In this document: positions 37,360-47,700 of the stretch, in pieces
How the letters are laid out: every line of letters begins with the position of its first letter
How positions within the stretch are numbered: the stretch's first letter is position 1
DNA from: Paenibacillus phocaeensis
GTDB taxonomy: Bacteria > Bacillota > Bacilli > Paenibacillales > Paenibacillaceae
NCBI RefSeq assembly: GCF_900021165.1
Contig: NZ_FCOQ01000018.1
Location: forward strand, 394,188 to 458,187
Length of the DNA stretch: 64,000 bases
Direction of reading: 5' to 3'
Translations under genes and position numbers: made by a program
Notes under the pieces: model-generated
The model's database searches: none
What the model was told of the DNA's origin: nothing
Seen by the model: only the letters and a program-made list of their open reading frames with translations

Positions 37360-38601
37360 ATGGACCATCTATCAACCGCATCGGGGCAGGGAATGCCGAT
37401 CCAGTACCCGGCGGCGGGCAGCGGGATAACGCAATCCGGATCATCCGGCGCACCGCATGCCGTATATATTCATATCCCATTTTGCACGAACAAGTGCTTC
37501 TATTGCGATTTCAACTCTTATGTTTTAAAAGACCAGCCAGTCATGGATTATCTGCGCGCCTTGGATCGGGAAATGGAGCTGACGGTTCAGCAAACCCCGC
37601 CCGGCGAAATTCGCAGCATCTTTGTCGGCGGCGGTACGCCTACCGTGCTGACTCCGCAGGAGATGGAGTTTTTCCTCGCCTCGGTTCGGCGTCATTTCCC
37701 GCAATGGGCAAGCGACATCGAGTTTACGATGGAGGCGAATCCGGGGACGACGGATCGGGACAAGTTGACCGTCATGAAGGACGGCGGCGTGAACCGGGTC
37801 AGCTTCGGCGTTCAGGCGTTCCAGAACGAACTGCTCAGCGGCATCGGCCGGATTCATAATACCGACGACGTCTATCGAAGTCTGGAGAATGCGCGGGCCG
37901 TCGGGCTTGATAATCTGTCCATCGACTTGATGTTCGGGCTGCCGAACCAGACGGTCGAGATGCTGGATTACAGCGTATCGCGGGCGCTGGAGCTCGGGTT
38001 GCCGCATTACTCGATTTACAGCCTTAAGGTTGAGGAGAACACGTTGTTCCATACGCTGTATCACAAGAATCAGCTTCCGCTTCCGAGCGAAGAGGAGGAG
38101 CTGAACATGTACCTGCTGCTGATGGAACGGATGGAGCGGGCCGGGTACAAACAGTACGAGATTAGTAATTTTGCCAAACCCGGTTATGCCAGCCGGCATA
38201 ACATCACCTATTGGAAGAATGAAGATTATTACGGTCTTGGAGCCGGTGCGCACGGGTACGTCGGGCGGAATCGCCACGTGAACATCAAGGGGGTGAACCC
38301 TTATGTCGAAGCGGCAAAGGCGGGCCTCCCTCGTTTGGAGCAGTTCGAAGTATCGCGGGAAGAAGCGATGGAGGACTTCGTGATGGTGGGGCTTCGCATG
38401 CTGGACGGCATCCGCAAGTCGGACTTCCGGGCGCAATTCGGCGAAGAGCTGGATCAGGTGTTTGCCCGGCCGCTTGGCAAAATGGTAGACGCCGGTTTGC
38501 TGGAGTCCCATCGCGACGATGAGGGGTATCGGCTCAGCAAGCAAGGCGTGTTGTTCGGCAACGAAGTTTTTGCCGAGTTTATCGGCGTGTTAACAGGATA
38601 A
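37360..38601 (+). CDS. hemW: HemW, radical SAM heme chaperone (coproporphyrinogen III oxidase-like)
   Basis: 413 residues from the ATG at 37360, 9 nt after GAGGAGG; other in-frame starts lie upstream (37354) and at codon 12. The radical SAM cluster motif is CTNKCFYC (C42, C46, C49), followed by FVGGGTPTVL and NRVSFGVQAFQNELL. HemW-type proteins bind heme and insert it into respiratory enzymes, and most lack coproporphyrinogen dehydrogenase activity. The N-terminal 30 residues before AVYIHIPF are a variable Gly/Ser-rich extension. Position between lepA and hrcA matches B. subtilis. Confidence 0.92.
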   Translation: MDHLSTASGQGMPIQYPAAGSGITQSGSSGAPHAVYIHIPFCTNKCFYCDFNSYVLKDQPVMDYLRALDREMELTVQQTPPGEIRSIFVGGGTPTVLTPQEMEFFLASVRRHFPQWASDIEFTMEANPGTTDRDKLTVMKDGGVNRVSFGVQAFQNELLSGIGRIHNTDDVYRSLENARAVGLDNLSIDLMFGLPNQTVEMLDYSVSRALELGLPHYSIYSLKVEENTLFHTLYHKNQLPLPSEEEELNMYLLLMERMERAGYKQYEISNFAKPGYASRHNITYWKNEDYYGLGAGAHGYVGRNRHVNIKGVNPYVEAAKAGLPRLEQFEVSREEAMEDFVMVGLRMLDGIRKSDFRAQFGEELDQVFARPLGKMVDAGLLESHRDDEGYRLSKQGVLFGNEVFAEFIGVLTG

Positions 38602-38617
38602 CAACGAATCGACTCAT

Positions 38618-38662
38618 AAGCAGCTTGTGCCTCCTTGACGAGGTGGCAAAGCTGCTTTTTTG
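38618..38662 (+). terminator. terminator of hemW
   Basis: AGCAGCTT (38619-38626) pairs with AAGCTGCT (38649-38656), with GCC/GGC inside, followed by TTTTTT. Confidence 0.85.
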
Positions 38663-38774
38663 CATTCGGATGAATATACTTTGAAGGTGACATGGCGGTG
38701 AAACATTTTTCTTGAAGTTTTATACCGTATAATGTATATTTATTCATATTATTGTGATCGAGGGGGAAATCAGC

Positions 38775-39242
38775 ATGCCAGCGGTTGCCGTGTGCAGAAA
38801 GGCCAACTTAGCAGACGTCGAGCCATTATATAACATGATTGAGGGGTATGCCCGGCGGGGGATTATGCTGCCGCGTTCGCGGGCGGTGCTGGAGCGTCAA
38901 ATTCAGGATTTCGTCGTTGCGGAAGTGGACGGCGAGGTTGTTGGCTGCGGATCGCTGTGCAAGCTGGGGGAGGAACTCGTTGAAATCCGTTCGCTTGGGA
39001 TCGCCGAAGGCCACAAGGGCAAAGGGCTGGGTTCCATGCTGGTCGAGCAACTGGTGGAAGAAGCGCGGAGACAAGCGATCCCCAAGGTGATGGCGCTCAC
39101 CTATGAGGTTTCCTTCTTCATCAAAAACGGGTTTGCCGTCGTGAATAAAGAGATCTTTCCGGAGAAAGTATGGACCGACTGCGTCAATTGTGCGAAGCAG
39201 CATTGCTGCGACGAAATCGCGGTTCTCAAGATACTGGACTGA
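38775..39242 (+). CDS. GNAT N-acetyltransferase, short N-acetylglutamate synthase-like
   Basis: 155 residues from the ATG at 38775, after GAGGGGGAAA; a GTG at 38754 is open upstream. The acetyl-CoA loop is IAEGHKGKGLGSMLVEQL (Q/RxxGxG/A type). The C-terminus EKVWTDCVNCAKQHCCDEIAV closely resembles the single-domain ArgA-type N-acetylglutamate synthases of several bacteria (KVWTDC...C...CDE). N-acetylation of glutamate for arginine synthesis is thus possible. The gene interrupts the usual hemW-hrcA adjacency. A TATAAT at 38728-38733 precedes it, but I find no good -35. Confidence 0.7.
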   Translation: MPAVAVCRKANLADVEPLYNMIEGYARRGIMLPRSRAVLERQIQDFVVAEVDGEVVGCGSLCKLGEELVEIRSLGIAEGHKGKGLGSMLVEQLVEEARRQAIPKVMALTYEVSFFIKNGFAVVNKEIFPEKVWTDCVNCAKQHCCDEIAVLKILD

Positions 39243-39243
39243 C

Positions 39244-39273
39244 TTGACAATGGTCAGGTCGGTTTGGTATTTT
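39244..39273 (+). promoter_or_regulatory. promoter of the hrcA heat-shock operon
   Basis: TTGACA at 39244-39249, directly after the upstream stop codon, and TATTTT at 39268-39273 with an 18-bp spacer, just ahead of the CIRCE element. Confidence 0.75.
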
Positions 39274-39284
39274 TGTATTAGTGA

Positions 39285-39311
39285 TTAGCACTCTATGACA
39301 CTGAGTGCTAA
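39285..39311. promoter_or_regulatory. CIRCE operator (HrcA binding site)
   Basis: TTAGCACTC, nine bases, GAGTGCTAA: a perfect CIRCE inverted repeat, placed at the expected transcription start, 37 bp before hrcA. HrcA with GroE represses from here and heat shock relieves it. Confidence 0.98.
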
Positions 39312-39348
39312 CGAAGCGGAAAATCAAGTAAACTCAGGAGGGATTGCC

Positions 39349-40374
39349 ATGTTGACGGAACGCCAAAGAATGATTCTAACAGCAATTGTGGACGACTATA
39401 TTCGCTCGGCGGAGCCGGTGGGATCCCGCAGCATTTCTAAACGGGGCGATGTCGGGTACAGCCCGGCGACCATCCGCAATGAAATGGCTGATTTAGAGGA
39501 GCTTGGTTTTTTGGAGCAGCCGCATACGTCGGCGGGACGTATCCCTTCCCATAAGGGGTATCGCTACTATGTGGATCACCTGACACCGCTGAATTTGCTG
39601 ACCAACGAAGAACTTACGATGTTAAAGGCGTTTTTCGCTGAGAAGCTGAACGCAACCGAGCAAGTGATTCAACATGCCGGGACGATTCTCTCGCAAATGA
39701 CCAACTACACTTCCATCCTGCTGGGGCCGGAAGTTTTTCATACGTCTTTACGCCATTTTCAGCTCTTGCCGCTGAATGAGACGACGGCGGTCGCCATCGT
39801 CGTGACGAATACGGGACAAGTGGAGAACAAGACCGTGTCCGTTCCGGCCGGTTTGTCCGTTTCGGAGATGGAGCGGGTGGTCAATCTATTGAACCGCAAG
39901 CTTGCCGGAGTGCCGATCTACAAGTTGAAGTCCGCCTTGTATAACGAGATCGGCCAGGAGATGCAGCGGCATATCGAGCATTACGAAGAGCTGATGAAAG
40001 TGTTGGATCAAGCGCTCGATCCCGGCTCGGAGGGACAACGCCTCTTCCTGAGCGGGGCAACGAACATGCTGACCCAACCCGAGTTCCGGGATGTCGACAA
40101 GGTGAAGGGGATTCTGGATTTATTGGAAGAGACGCCAACCCTGACGAAAATGATCTCTGCGGCGACAGGGTCCGGGATCCAGGTGCGCATCGGCACCGAG
40201 AACGGTCATGAAGCCTTTGCCAACTGCAGTCTCATCACAGCGACGTATCAGTTGGAAGGCGAAGCGGTCGGGACCATCGGCATTTTAGGGCCGACGCGGA
40301 TGGAATATGCCCGAGTCATCCGGATTTTGGAGATTTTATCCAAGGATTTGAGCAAATTTCTGACCCGGATGTAA
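39349..40374 (+). CDS. hrcA: heat-inducible transcription repressor HrcA
   Basis: 341 residues from the ATG at 39349, after CAGGAGGG. The N-terminal winged helix (LTERQRMILTAIVDDYIRSA, then SPATIRNEMADLEELGFL) is typical, followed by a GAF-like dimerisation domain with an inserted segment. It represses its own operon through the CIRCE at 39285-39311. First gene of hrcA-grpE-dnaK. Confidence 0.96.
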   Translation: MLTERQRMILTAIVDDYIRSAEPVGSRSISKRGDVGYSPATIRNEMADLEELGFLEQPHTSAGRIPSHKGYRYYVDHLTPLNLLTNEELTMLKAFFAEKLNATEQVIQHAGTILSQMTNYTSILLGPEVFHTSLRHFQLLPLNETTAVAIVVTNTGQVENKTVSVPAGLSVSEMERVVNLLNRKLAGVPIYKLKSALYNEIGQEMQRHIEHYEELMKVLDQALDPGSEGQRLFLSGATNMLTQPEFRDVDKVKGILDLLEETPTLTKMISAATGSGIQVRIGTENGHEAFANCSLITATYQLEGEAVGTIGILGPTRMEYARVIRILEILSKDLSKFLTRM

Positions 40375-40423
40375 TAACATGCATGAACGATTCGTCTAGC
40401 TGCATGTTAAGGAGGTGAGCATC

Positions 40424-41059
40424 TTGAAGGAATCACAGCCGATTCAAGACAACATCAATCATAATGTAGAGGAAGAAATGACCATGAACGATAACGTGCA
40501 AGAGGATTTGCAACCGAAGGAGCCGGAAGCGAGGCAGGAGGAAGTTGTCGAGGAACCGCAGGGTGCTGCAGAAGAGGTTGCTGCGGAAGCCGGGAACGAC
40601 GCCGGAGCTTCCGACGAACTGGAGAAGCTGCGCGCGGAGAGCGAGGAATATCAACAGCGTCTGTTAAGAACGCAGGCCGATTTCGATAATTTCCGGCGCC
40701 GTACGGTTAAGGAGAAGGAAGAGCTGGGGAAATACGCCTCCGCCAAATTGATCACCGAGCTGCTGCCGGTGATTGACAACTTCGAGCGGGCGCTTGGTTC
40801 GGTAGGGGAAAGCACCGATGCGGCATCCTACTCGAAAGGCGTGGAGATGATCTTCCGCCAGCTGGAAGGCGTCCTGAAGGCCGAAGGGCTGACGCCGATG
40901 GAAGCGGAAGGCCAGCCGTTTAATCCCGAATTCCATCAAGCGATTATGCAAGTGGAATCCGAGGAGCATGAAGAAGGCATTGTCGTAGAGGTCGTGCAGA
41001 AGGGTTATCTTTTGAAAGATAAAGTACTGCGTCCGGCGATGGTTAAAGTCAGCGGCTGA
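40424..41059 (+). CDS. grpE: nucleotide exchange factor GrpE
   Basis: 211 residues from the TTG at 40424, 8 nt after AAGGAGG; a GTG at 40415 overlaps the ribosome binding site. The first 65 residues are acidic and disordered (EEVVEEPQGAAEEVAAE). A long coiled coil begins at about 68 (LEKLRAESEEYQQRLLRTQ), followed by DFDNFRRR and the C-terminal beta domain with EGQPFNPEFHQAIMQVES. It releases ADP from DnaK. Confidence 0.95.
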   Translation: MKESQPIQDNINHNVEEEMTMNDNVQEDLQPKEPEARQEEVVEEPQGAAEEVAAEAGNDAGASDELEKLRAESEEYQQRLLRTQADFDNFRRRTVKEKEELGKYASAKLITELLPVIDNFERALGSVGESTDAASYSKGVEMIFRQLEGVLKAEGLTPMEAEGQPFNPEFHQAIMQVESEEHEEGIVVEVVQKGYLLKDKVLRPAMVKVSG

Positions 41060-41105
41060 GTATCCTGAGCCAGCTATTGTAAGATTAGACGATTCAACCT
41101 ATTAA

Positions 41106-42962
<1,857 letters not shown>

Positions 42963-43010
42963 GATGGCTCACAGAGCTGCCTAAGTCTAGTGAATAAACT
43001 TTGGTAACCG

Positions 43011-43056
43011 GGAAGGTCAAAGTGCGGGCTGCTTCCGCGCTTTGACTTTCCTTTTG
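43011..43056 (+). terminator. terminator/attenuator between dnaK and dnaJ
   Basis: GGAAGGTCAAAGTGCGG (43011-43027) pairs with CCGCGCTTTGACTTTCC (from 43035) with few mismatches, then TTTT. A long stem between dnaK and dnaJ probably lowers dnaJ expression or stabilises the upstream mRNA. Confidence 0.75.
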
Positions 43057-43118
43057 CCGTGATCATAAGATGAGTTGATCTGCTTCGTGATCAAAAGATG
43101 ACAGACGGGGGTGGAAGA

Positions 43119-44243
43119 ATGGCAGAAAAACGCGATTATTACGAGGTGCTGGGTCTCAGTAAAAACGCATCCGACGAGGAAATCAAAAAAGCTTACCGCA
43201 AGCTGGCCCGGCAATATCACCCGGACGTCAATAAAGCGGAGGATGCGGAAGCAAAATTTAAAGAAGTAAAAGAAGCCTATGACGTCCTAAGCGATGAGGG
43301 GAAACGCGCGCGTTACGACCAGTATGGCCATGTCGATCCGAATCAGGGAATGGGTGGCGGATTCTCCGGCGGGGATTTTGGCGGCTTTGGGGATATCTTC
43401 GATATGTTCTTCGGGGGCGGCGGCGGCGGCCGGCGGGATCCGAACGCTCCGCAGCGCGGCAACGATTTGCAATATACGATGACGATCGAATTCAAGGAAG
43501 CGGTGTTCGGCAAGGAAACGGATATCACGATTCCGCGCACGGAGAACTGCGACACTTGCTTTGGCACCGGGGCGAAACCCGGAACGAAGCCGGTCACTTG
43601 CTCCGTGTGCCATGGCACCGGGCAGCAGGAGGTTGTACAGAACACGCCGTTTGGCCGTATGGTCAATCGACGGGCTTGCAGCAACTGCGGCGGCAAAGGG
43701 CAAATTATCAAGGAAAAATGTACCACCTGCGCCGGCAGCGGCAAGGTGAAGAAGCAGCGTAAAATTCATGTCCGTATCCCGGCAGGGGTTGACGACGGGG
43801 CTCAACTGCGGATGTCCGGCGAAGGCGAAGGCGGACTGCGCGGCGGTCCAGCCGGTGATCTCTACATCGTAATCCGCGTGAAATCGCATGATTTCTTCGA
43901 CCGGGAAGGCGACGATATCTATTGCGAAGTTCCGTTAACCTTCGCTCAGGCGGCACTTGGCGATGAGATCGAAATCCCAACGCTGACGGAGAAAGTGAAG
44001 CTGAAGATTCCGGCCGGAACGCAAACCGGAACCTATTTCCGCCTTAAAGGCAAAGGGGTGCCTCGCTTGCGCGGGATCGGTCAGGGCGATCAACACGTGA
44101 AGGTGGTCGTCGTGACGCCGAGCAAGTTGAACGACGAGCAGAAAGAACTGCTGCGTCAATTTGCTTCCCTGGACGGAGAGCAAACCCATGAGCATGAGCA
44201 ATCGTTTTTTGACCGGATGAAACGGGCGTTTCGCGGGGACTGA
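43119..44243 (+). CDS. dnaJ: chaperone DnaJ (Hsp40)
   Basis: 374 residues from the ATG at 43119, after GGGGGTGGAAGA. The J domain (1-70) has YHPDVNK. A Gly/Phe-rich segment spans about 75-110. The four zinc motifs are [24 protein letters not shown] and [10 protein letters not shown]-terminal substrate-binding region follows. It stimulates DnaK ATPase and delivers clients. It is probably expressed by read-through from the hrcA operon. Confidence 0.97.
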   Translation: MAEKRDYYEVLGLSKNASDEEIKKAYRKLARQYHPDVNKAEDAEAKFKEVKEAYDVLSDEGKRARYDQYGHVDPNQGMGGGFSGGDFGGFGDIFDMFFGGGGGGRRDPNAPQRGNDLQYTMTIEFKEAVFGKETDITIPRTENCDTCFGTGAKPGTKPVTCSVCHGTGQQEVVQNTPFGRMVNRRACSNCGGKGQIIKEKCTTCAGSGKVKKQRKIHVRIPAGVDDGAQLRMSGEGEGGLRGGPAGDLYIVIRVKSHDFFDREGDDIYCEVPLTFAQAALGDEIEIPTLTEKVKLKIPAGTQTGTYFRLKGKGVPRLRGIGQGDQHVKVVVVTPSKLNDEQKELLRQFASLDGEQTHEHEQSFFDRMKRAFRGD

Positions 44244-44256
44244 TCGAACCCATATA

Positions 44257-44300
44257 AAAGCGCGAGCCGAGGATGGATTTCCTCGGCTCGCGCTTTTTTT
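44257..44300 (+). terminator. terminator of dnaJ
   Basis: AAAGCGCGAGCCGAGG pairs perfectly with CCTCGGCTCGCGCTTT around ATGGATTT, followed by seven T. It probably also serves the convergent yxcD-like gene. Confidence 0.95.
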
Positions 44301-44326
44301 GATTTTTTGGGAACGGTAGCAAGCGA

Positions 44327-44611
44327 TTAGGGGCTCGTTTGAATCTCCGCCAGGATCTCTTCCTCCAGGATCAGCCGAATATCCTCACGAAACACCCGCA
44401 TTCCATACTCTCGATGCATGTACACCATGATCGCTTCCATGATGTTCGATTCGACGATATACCGGCTGCGGCCGTTGACCCATACCTCGCCGGTATAGCC
44501 GGTATCCTCGTCCCAGCTGAGCTCTACCGTCACATCGGTGGGGCGGACGCCCGTCCGCTCGGCGTTGTGCAGGCAAATCGCATTAATGATTTCGTCCATG
44601 CCGAGGATCAT
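44327..44611 (-). CDS. YxcD family protein (DUF2653)
   Basis: 94 residues; a second Met four codons in is an alternative start. INAICLHNAERTGVRPTDVTVELSWDEDTGYTGEVWVNGR matches the DUF2653 family represented by B. subtilis YxcD, a small protein of unknown function. It starts three bases after the stop of the upstream membrane protein gene, so the two form an operon, an arrangement that repeats in related genomes as far as I recall. Confidence 0.75.
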   Translation of the reverse strand: MILGMDEIINAICLHNAERTGVRPTDVTVELSWDEDTGYTGEVWVNGRSRYIVESNIMEAIMVYMHREYGMRVFREDIRLILEEEILAEIQTSP

Positions 44612-44614
44612 GGC

Positions 44615-45046
44615 TTAATATCGTCCTCCGCCGCGGTAGTCGTCGTGGCGCGGCTGTTTTTTGAACCGGCGGTACAAGGCCATCACCGCGATAATAATGA
44701 CATAAATAACCAACAAGTTAACGGCTAACCCCAGCAGGTTGCCAAAGAAGCCCATGTTGCCGAATAAGCCGCCGAACAGCAGGCCGGCAAATCCGCCGAT
44801 CATCATCCCGCGCATAAAGCTGCCGCCGCTGAAGAACCCCCGGTTTGTCGTCGGAGTACCTGTCGTGGCTCCCGAACGATTGCCCGTCGTGTTCTGATAT
44901 TCGCTTTGTGCCGGCTTCTTCGGAGCAGGCTGATACGAACGGGGACCGGATTTGAATCCGCCGCGTCTCGCATCGGCAAAATCAGGGGCGGTAAAGGTGA
45001 AAAATACGGTGAAAACCATCATGAGCAGCATCATTTTTTTTAACAT
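44615..45046 (-). CDS. small exported/membrane protein of unknown function
   Basis: 143 residues from the ATG at 45046, ten bases after GGAGGGG. A signal peptide lies at about 1-25 (MLLMMVFTVFFTFTAPDFADA). A basic Gly/Ser/Pro/Thr-rich linker follows (28-65), then two glycine-rich membrane segments (about 72-90 and 97-120) and a basic tail rich in Arg/Gly/Tyr. The layout resembles small Tim44-like or YxcE-like proteins of Bacillales, but I cannot assign a function. Operon with the DUF2653 gene. Confidence 0.65.
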   Translation of the reverse strand: MLKKMMLLMMVFTVFFTFTAPDFADARRGGFKSGPRSYQPAPKKPAQSEYQNTTGNRSGATTGTPTTNRGFFSGGSFMRGMMIGGFAGLLFGGLFGNMGFFGNLLGLAVNLLVIYVIIIAVMALYRRFKKQPRHDDYRGGGRY

Positions 45047-45262
45047 GGTGCTTAAACCCCTCCTATGCAAATCAGTATGTTCTGTTCCCTAGCAAGTAAT
45101 ACGGATAAGACGGGCCGTGCGTTTCAAATTTTAATTAACTAAAATTGGCGAGGTAAAGGAGCAGACAGGGTATAAAGCCAGGGCTAAGATTACATCCTAC
45201 GGAATAATGGGCTGTGAAGGGTACAGTTCATGGAAGCGTAAAACGAAAGGCAGGGAGGAAGA

Positions 45263-45631
45263 ATGGCTGAGAAGAACATTTTGGCCTATTTCAAAAGCCC
45301 GGAAGAAGCCGAAGGGGTAGCCCGTAAGTTAAGTGCGCTGCGGGTGGAGGATCTGTCGATCGATCGGTTCAGCCGTTATGCCGGGGAGGGCTACGATCCG
45401 GTGAATCCGGCGACAGGCAGCATATCCAGCTTGGCCGCAATCACGCAAGATGCGGCGATCACGAACCGTTCGGCGGGGATTCTCGCAGCGGCGGATCCGG
45501 CGGCCAGCGGACTTAGCCACGGGGGACAAGGCGGGCCGACCGGCCACGATATTTTACTGACCGCCGTCGTTGACGAATCGATCCATCATCAAGCGCTGCG
45601 TATCATCGAGGAAGCCGGCGGCTTGATTTAG
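45263..45631 (+). CDS. hypothetical protein, conserved-looking, 122 residues
   Basis: The ATG follows CAGGGAGGAAG. The product has no membrane segment and begins AEKNILAYFKSPEEAEGVARKL, then LRVEDLSIDRFS; the end is DILLTAVVDESIHHQALRIIEEAGGLI. The outer parts look like a small alpha/beta (ferredoxin-like) fold with a Gly/Ala-rich insert between. It recalls general-stress proteins of the YflT type, but I would not assign it. The YfhD-like gene follows after 26 bp, so the two are probably co-transcribed. Confidence 0.65.
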   Translation: MAEKNILAYFKSPEEAEGVARKLSALRVEDLSIDRFSRYAGEGYDPVNPATGSISSLAAITQDAAITNRSAGILAAADPAASGLSHGGQGGPTGHDILLTAVVDESIHHQALRIIEEAGGLI

Positions 45632-45657
45632 CGTTTAGAAGGGAGCTGAGAACCAAC

Positions 45658-45837
45658 ATGAGTCAAAGCCAGGAGGATCGGCGTACGAAGCGAATCTCGA
45701 CGAACCCTAAAAATCTGCCGCTCGGGCATAACAACGATGTGGAGTTTTCCGAGGATTTGGCCGATCAAGAAGATTGGGAGGCGTTGGAACGCAGCGAGCG
45801 GGCGGATGCACGCCAGCAGGGACAATTCAAGCTGTAA
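45658..45837 (+). CDS. YfhD-like small protein (59 residues)
   Basis: Short gene with GAAGGGAGCTGAG upstream of its ATG. The product is charged and lacks membrane segments; it carries NPKNLPLGHNNDVEFSEDLA followed by DQEDWEALERSERADARQQ. The segment D-V-E-[FY]-S-[EK]-[ED]-L-A-D-x-E-D matches the small YfhD family of Bacillales (about 60 residues, function unknown, seen in sporulating bacteria). A terminator follows directly. Confidence 0.75.
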   Translation: MSQSQEDRRTKRISTNPKNLPLGHNNDVEFSEDLADQEDWEALERSERADARQQGQFKL

Positions 45838-45853
45838 CCAGCTGCGACAGAGC

Positions 45854-45886
45854 GGGGGAACCTTTGGAGGTCCCCTGTTTTGTTTT
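45854..45886 (+). terminator. terminator after the YfhD-like gene
   Basis: GGGGGAACC pairs with GGTCCCC across a short loop, then GTTTTGTTTT. The -35 of the next promoter overlaps its end. Confidence 0.75.
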
Positions 45887-45913
45887 GTCACGTTCTTTAT
45901 TCTATAGTACAAT
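45885..45913 (+). promoter_or_regulatory. promoter of prmA
   Basis: TTGTCA (45885-45890) and TACAAT (45908-45913) with a 17-bp spacer, 38 bp before the prmA ATG. Confidence 0.75.
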
Positions 45914-45950
45914 AAAACTTATGCATGGATGTCAAGGAGGAAATCATACG

Positions 45951-46919
45951 ATGATTTGGAAGGAAATAACTATACATACGACGGAAGAAGCGGTGGAGAT
46001 GGTGTCCAACTTCCTGCATGAAGCGGGTGCGGGCGGGGTCACCATCGAAGAGCACGTCGATAACGATAAGCCTCGCGATACTTCGCTCGGGCAATGGTTT
46101 GAAATTCCGCCTAACGATATTCCCGAAGGGGAAGCGAAAATCAGCGGATATTTCCCGGAAGGACTGGACATCGATGAAGTGATTGCCGAAGTCCGGATGC
46201 GGATCGAGGAGCTCAAGAACTATGAGATCGACCCGGGGGATGCGGAAATTACCGTACGGGACGTAAGCGAAGACGATTGGGCCAACAACTGGAAGCAATA
46301 CTTCAAGCCGCTGCGGGTGTCGGAGAGGCTGACGATCAAGCCGACCTGGGAGGATTATACGCCACAGTCGCCGAGGGAGCGAATTATCGAACTGGATCCC
46401 GGTATGGCATTTGGCACAGGTACGCATCCGACGACGTCGCTATGCTTGCGCACGCTCGAGACCATTATCCGCGAAGGGGATGAAGTGATCGATGTCGGCA
46501 CAGGATCCGGGATCTTGGCGATCGGAGCCTGCCGTCTTGGGGCGTCTAAGGTACTGGCCCTCGATCTGGATCCCGTATCGGTGTCCAGCGCTACCGAGAA
46601 CACGCGGCTGAACGGTTTAGAGGACCGGATTCAGGTGGTGGAGAGCGATCTGTTATCTGTTCTCCAAGGCGAAGGCAGCTCCGATGTAGAGGTTAAGCTG
46701 CCGGTACGGGTAGTTGTTGCCAACATTTTAGCAGAGATCATTTTGCTGTTTATCGAAGATGTTTATCAAGCGTTAGAGTCCGGCGGTTATTATATCGCTT
46801 CGGGCATTTATAAGAACAAAGAACAAGCCGTACAAGAAGCGCTGATTGCCGCGGGTTTCGAACTGGAACGAACGGCCCGGGAAGAGGATTGGGTCGCTTT
46901 TGTGGCAAGAAAGAGGTAA
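45951..46919 (+). CDS. prmA: ribosomal protein L11 methyltransferase
   Basis: 322 residues from the ATG at 45951, after CAAGGAGG. The N-terminal domain (MIWKEITIHTTEEAVEMVSN) recognises L11. The SAM-binding part has LDPGMAFGTGTHPTTSLCL and VIDVGTGSGILAIGACRLGA, and the catalytic-type motif is VVANILAEII. It trimethylates L11. First gene of a run with the M50 protease, rsmE and mtaB. Confidence 0.95.
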   Translation: MIWKEITIHTTEEAVEMVSNFLHEAGAGGVTIEEHVDNDKPRDTSLGQWFEIPPNDIPEGEAKISGYFPEGLDIDEVIAEVRMRIEELKNYEIDPGDAEITVRDVSEDDWANNWKQYFKPLRVSERLTIKPTWEDYTPQSPRERIIELDPGMAFGTGTHPTTSLCLRTLETIIREGDEVIDVGTGSGILAIGACRLGASKVLALDLDPVSVSSATENTRLNGLEDRIQVVESDLLSVLQGEGSSDVEVKLPVRVVVANILAEIILLFIEDVYQALESGGYYIASGIYKNKEQAVQEALIAAGFELERTAREEDWVAFVARKR

Positions 46920-46925
46920 CCGTTT

Positions 46926-47609
46926 ATGGATTGGTTAAACCAAATATTGCGGGTCCCGCTGGACCAGCTTCCTTTTTATTTGATCACGCTGGTGATCGCT
47001 TTTACGCTGCATGAATTTTCACACGCTTATTTCGCCAATAAATTCGGGGACCCGACGGCCAAGCTGCTGGGCCGCGTCACCTTAAATCCGGCAGTTCACT
47101 TTGATCTGCTGGGGATTATTCTGCTCTTGCTCGCCGGCTTCGGTTGGGCCCGGCCGGTACCGGTGAACCGTGACAATTTCAGCAAGCCGCGCATGATGGG
47201 CGTGATCGTATCCGTTGCCGGGCCGCTCAGCAACTTGCTGTTGGGCGTCCTCGGGACTTTGATTTACGTGCTGCTGGCCCGGTTCGGGGTACTGGATTCA
47301 ATTACGAACGAGAAGTTGTTTCAAGCCGTTCTTATTTTCTTTAATCTATTTACCGTCATGAACTTCTTCTTATTCTTGTTCAACCTGATTCCTTTGCCGC
47401 CGCTCGACGGCTACCGGATCCTGGAAGATGTCGTTCCGCGCCGGATGCTGGGGAAATTGCAGCAATATGAGCAGTGGTCGGTGCTGATCTTTCTGGTGAT
47501 CCTCATCGTTCCGGGAATGCAGAGGTATACAATCATGCCGCTGTATAATGCAGCCGAGTCGATTTATTACCAGTTCGCCCATCTTTTCCTTACGTTGTTT
47601 GGCGTATAG
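46926..47609 (+). CDS. site-2 protease family membrane metalloprotease (M50, YwhC-like)
   Basis: 227 residues, six bases after prmA. Membrane segments contain the zinc motif HEFSHAY (HExxH, residues about 29-33) and NLIPLPPLDGYRIL (the NxxPxPxxDG motif supplying the third zinc ligand, about 155-165). It belongs to the short M50B group without PDZ domains, whose substrates are mostly unknown. In B. subtilis prmA and rsmE are adjacent; here this gene lies between them. Confidence 0.85.
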   Translation: MDWLNQILRVPLDQLPFYLITLVIAFTLHEFSHAYFANKFGDPTAKLLGRVTLNPAVHFDLLGIILLLLAGFGWARPVPVNRDNFSKPRMMGVIVSVAGPLSNLLLGVLGTLIYVLLARFGVLDSITNEKLFQAVLIFFNLFTVMNFFLFLFNLIPLPPLDGYRILEDVVPRRMLGKLQQYEQWSVLIFLVILIVPGMQRYTIMPLYNAAESIYYQFAHLFLTLFGV

Positions 47610-47700
47610 GGCGGGAAGAAGGACTGGAAACGGGGTTTCAAAAGTTGTATGATGTAGTTTGGTGATTTTGACCTTGATGGAACGATAAGGATGATAAAGC

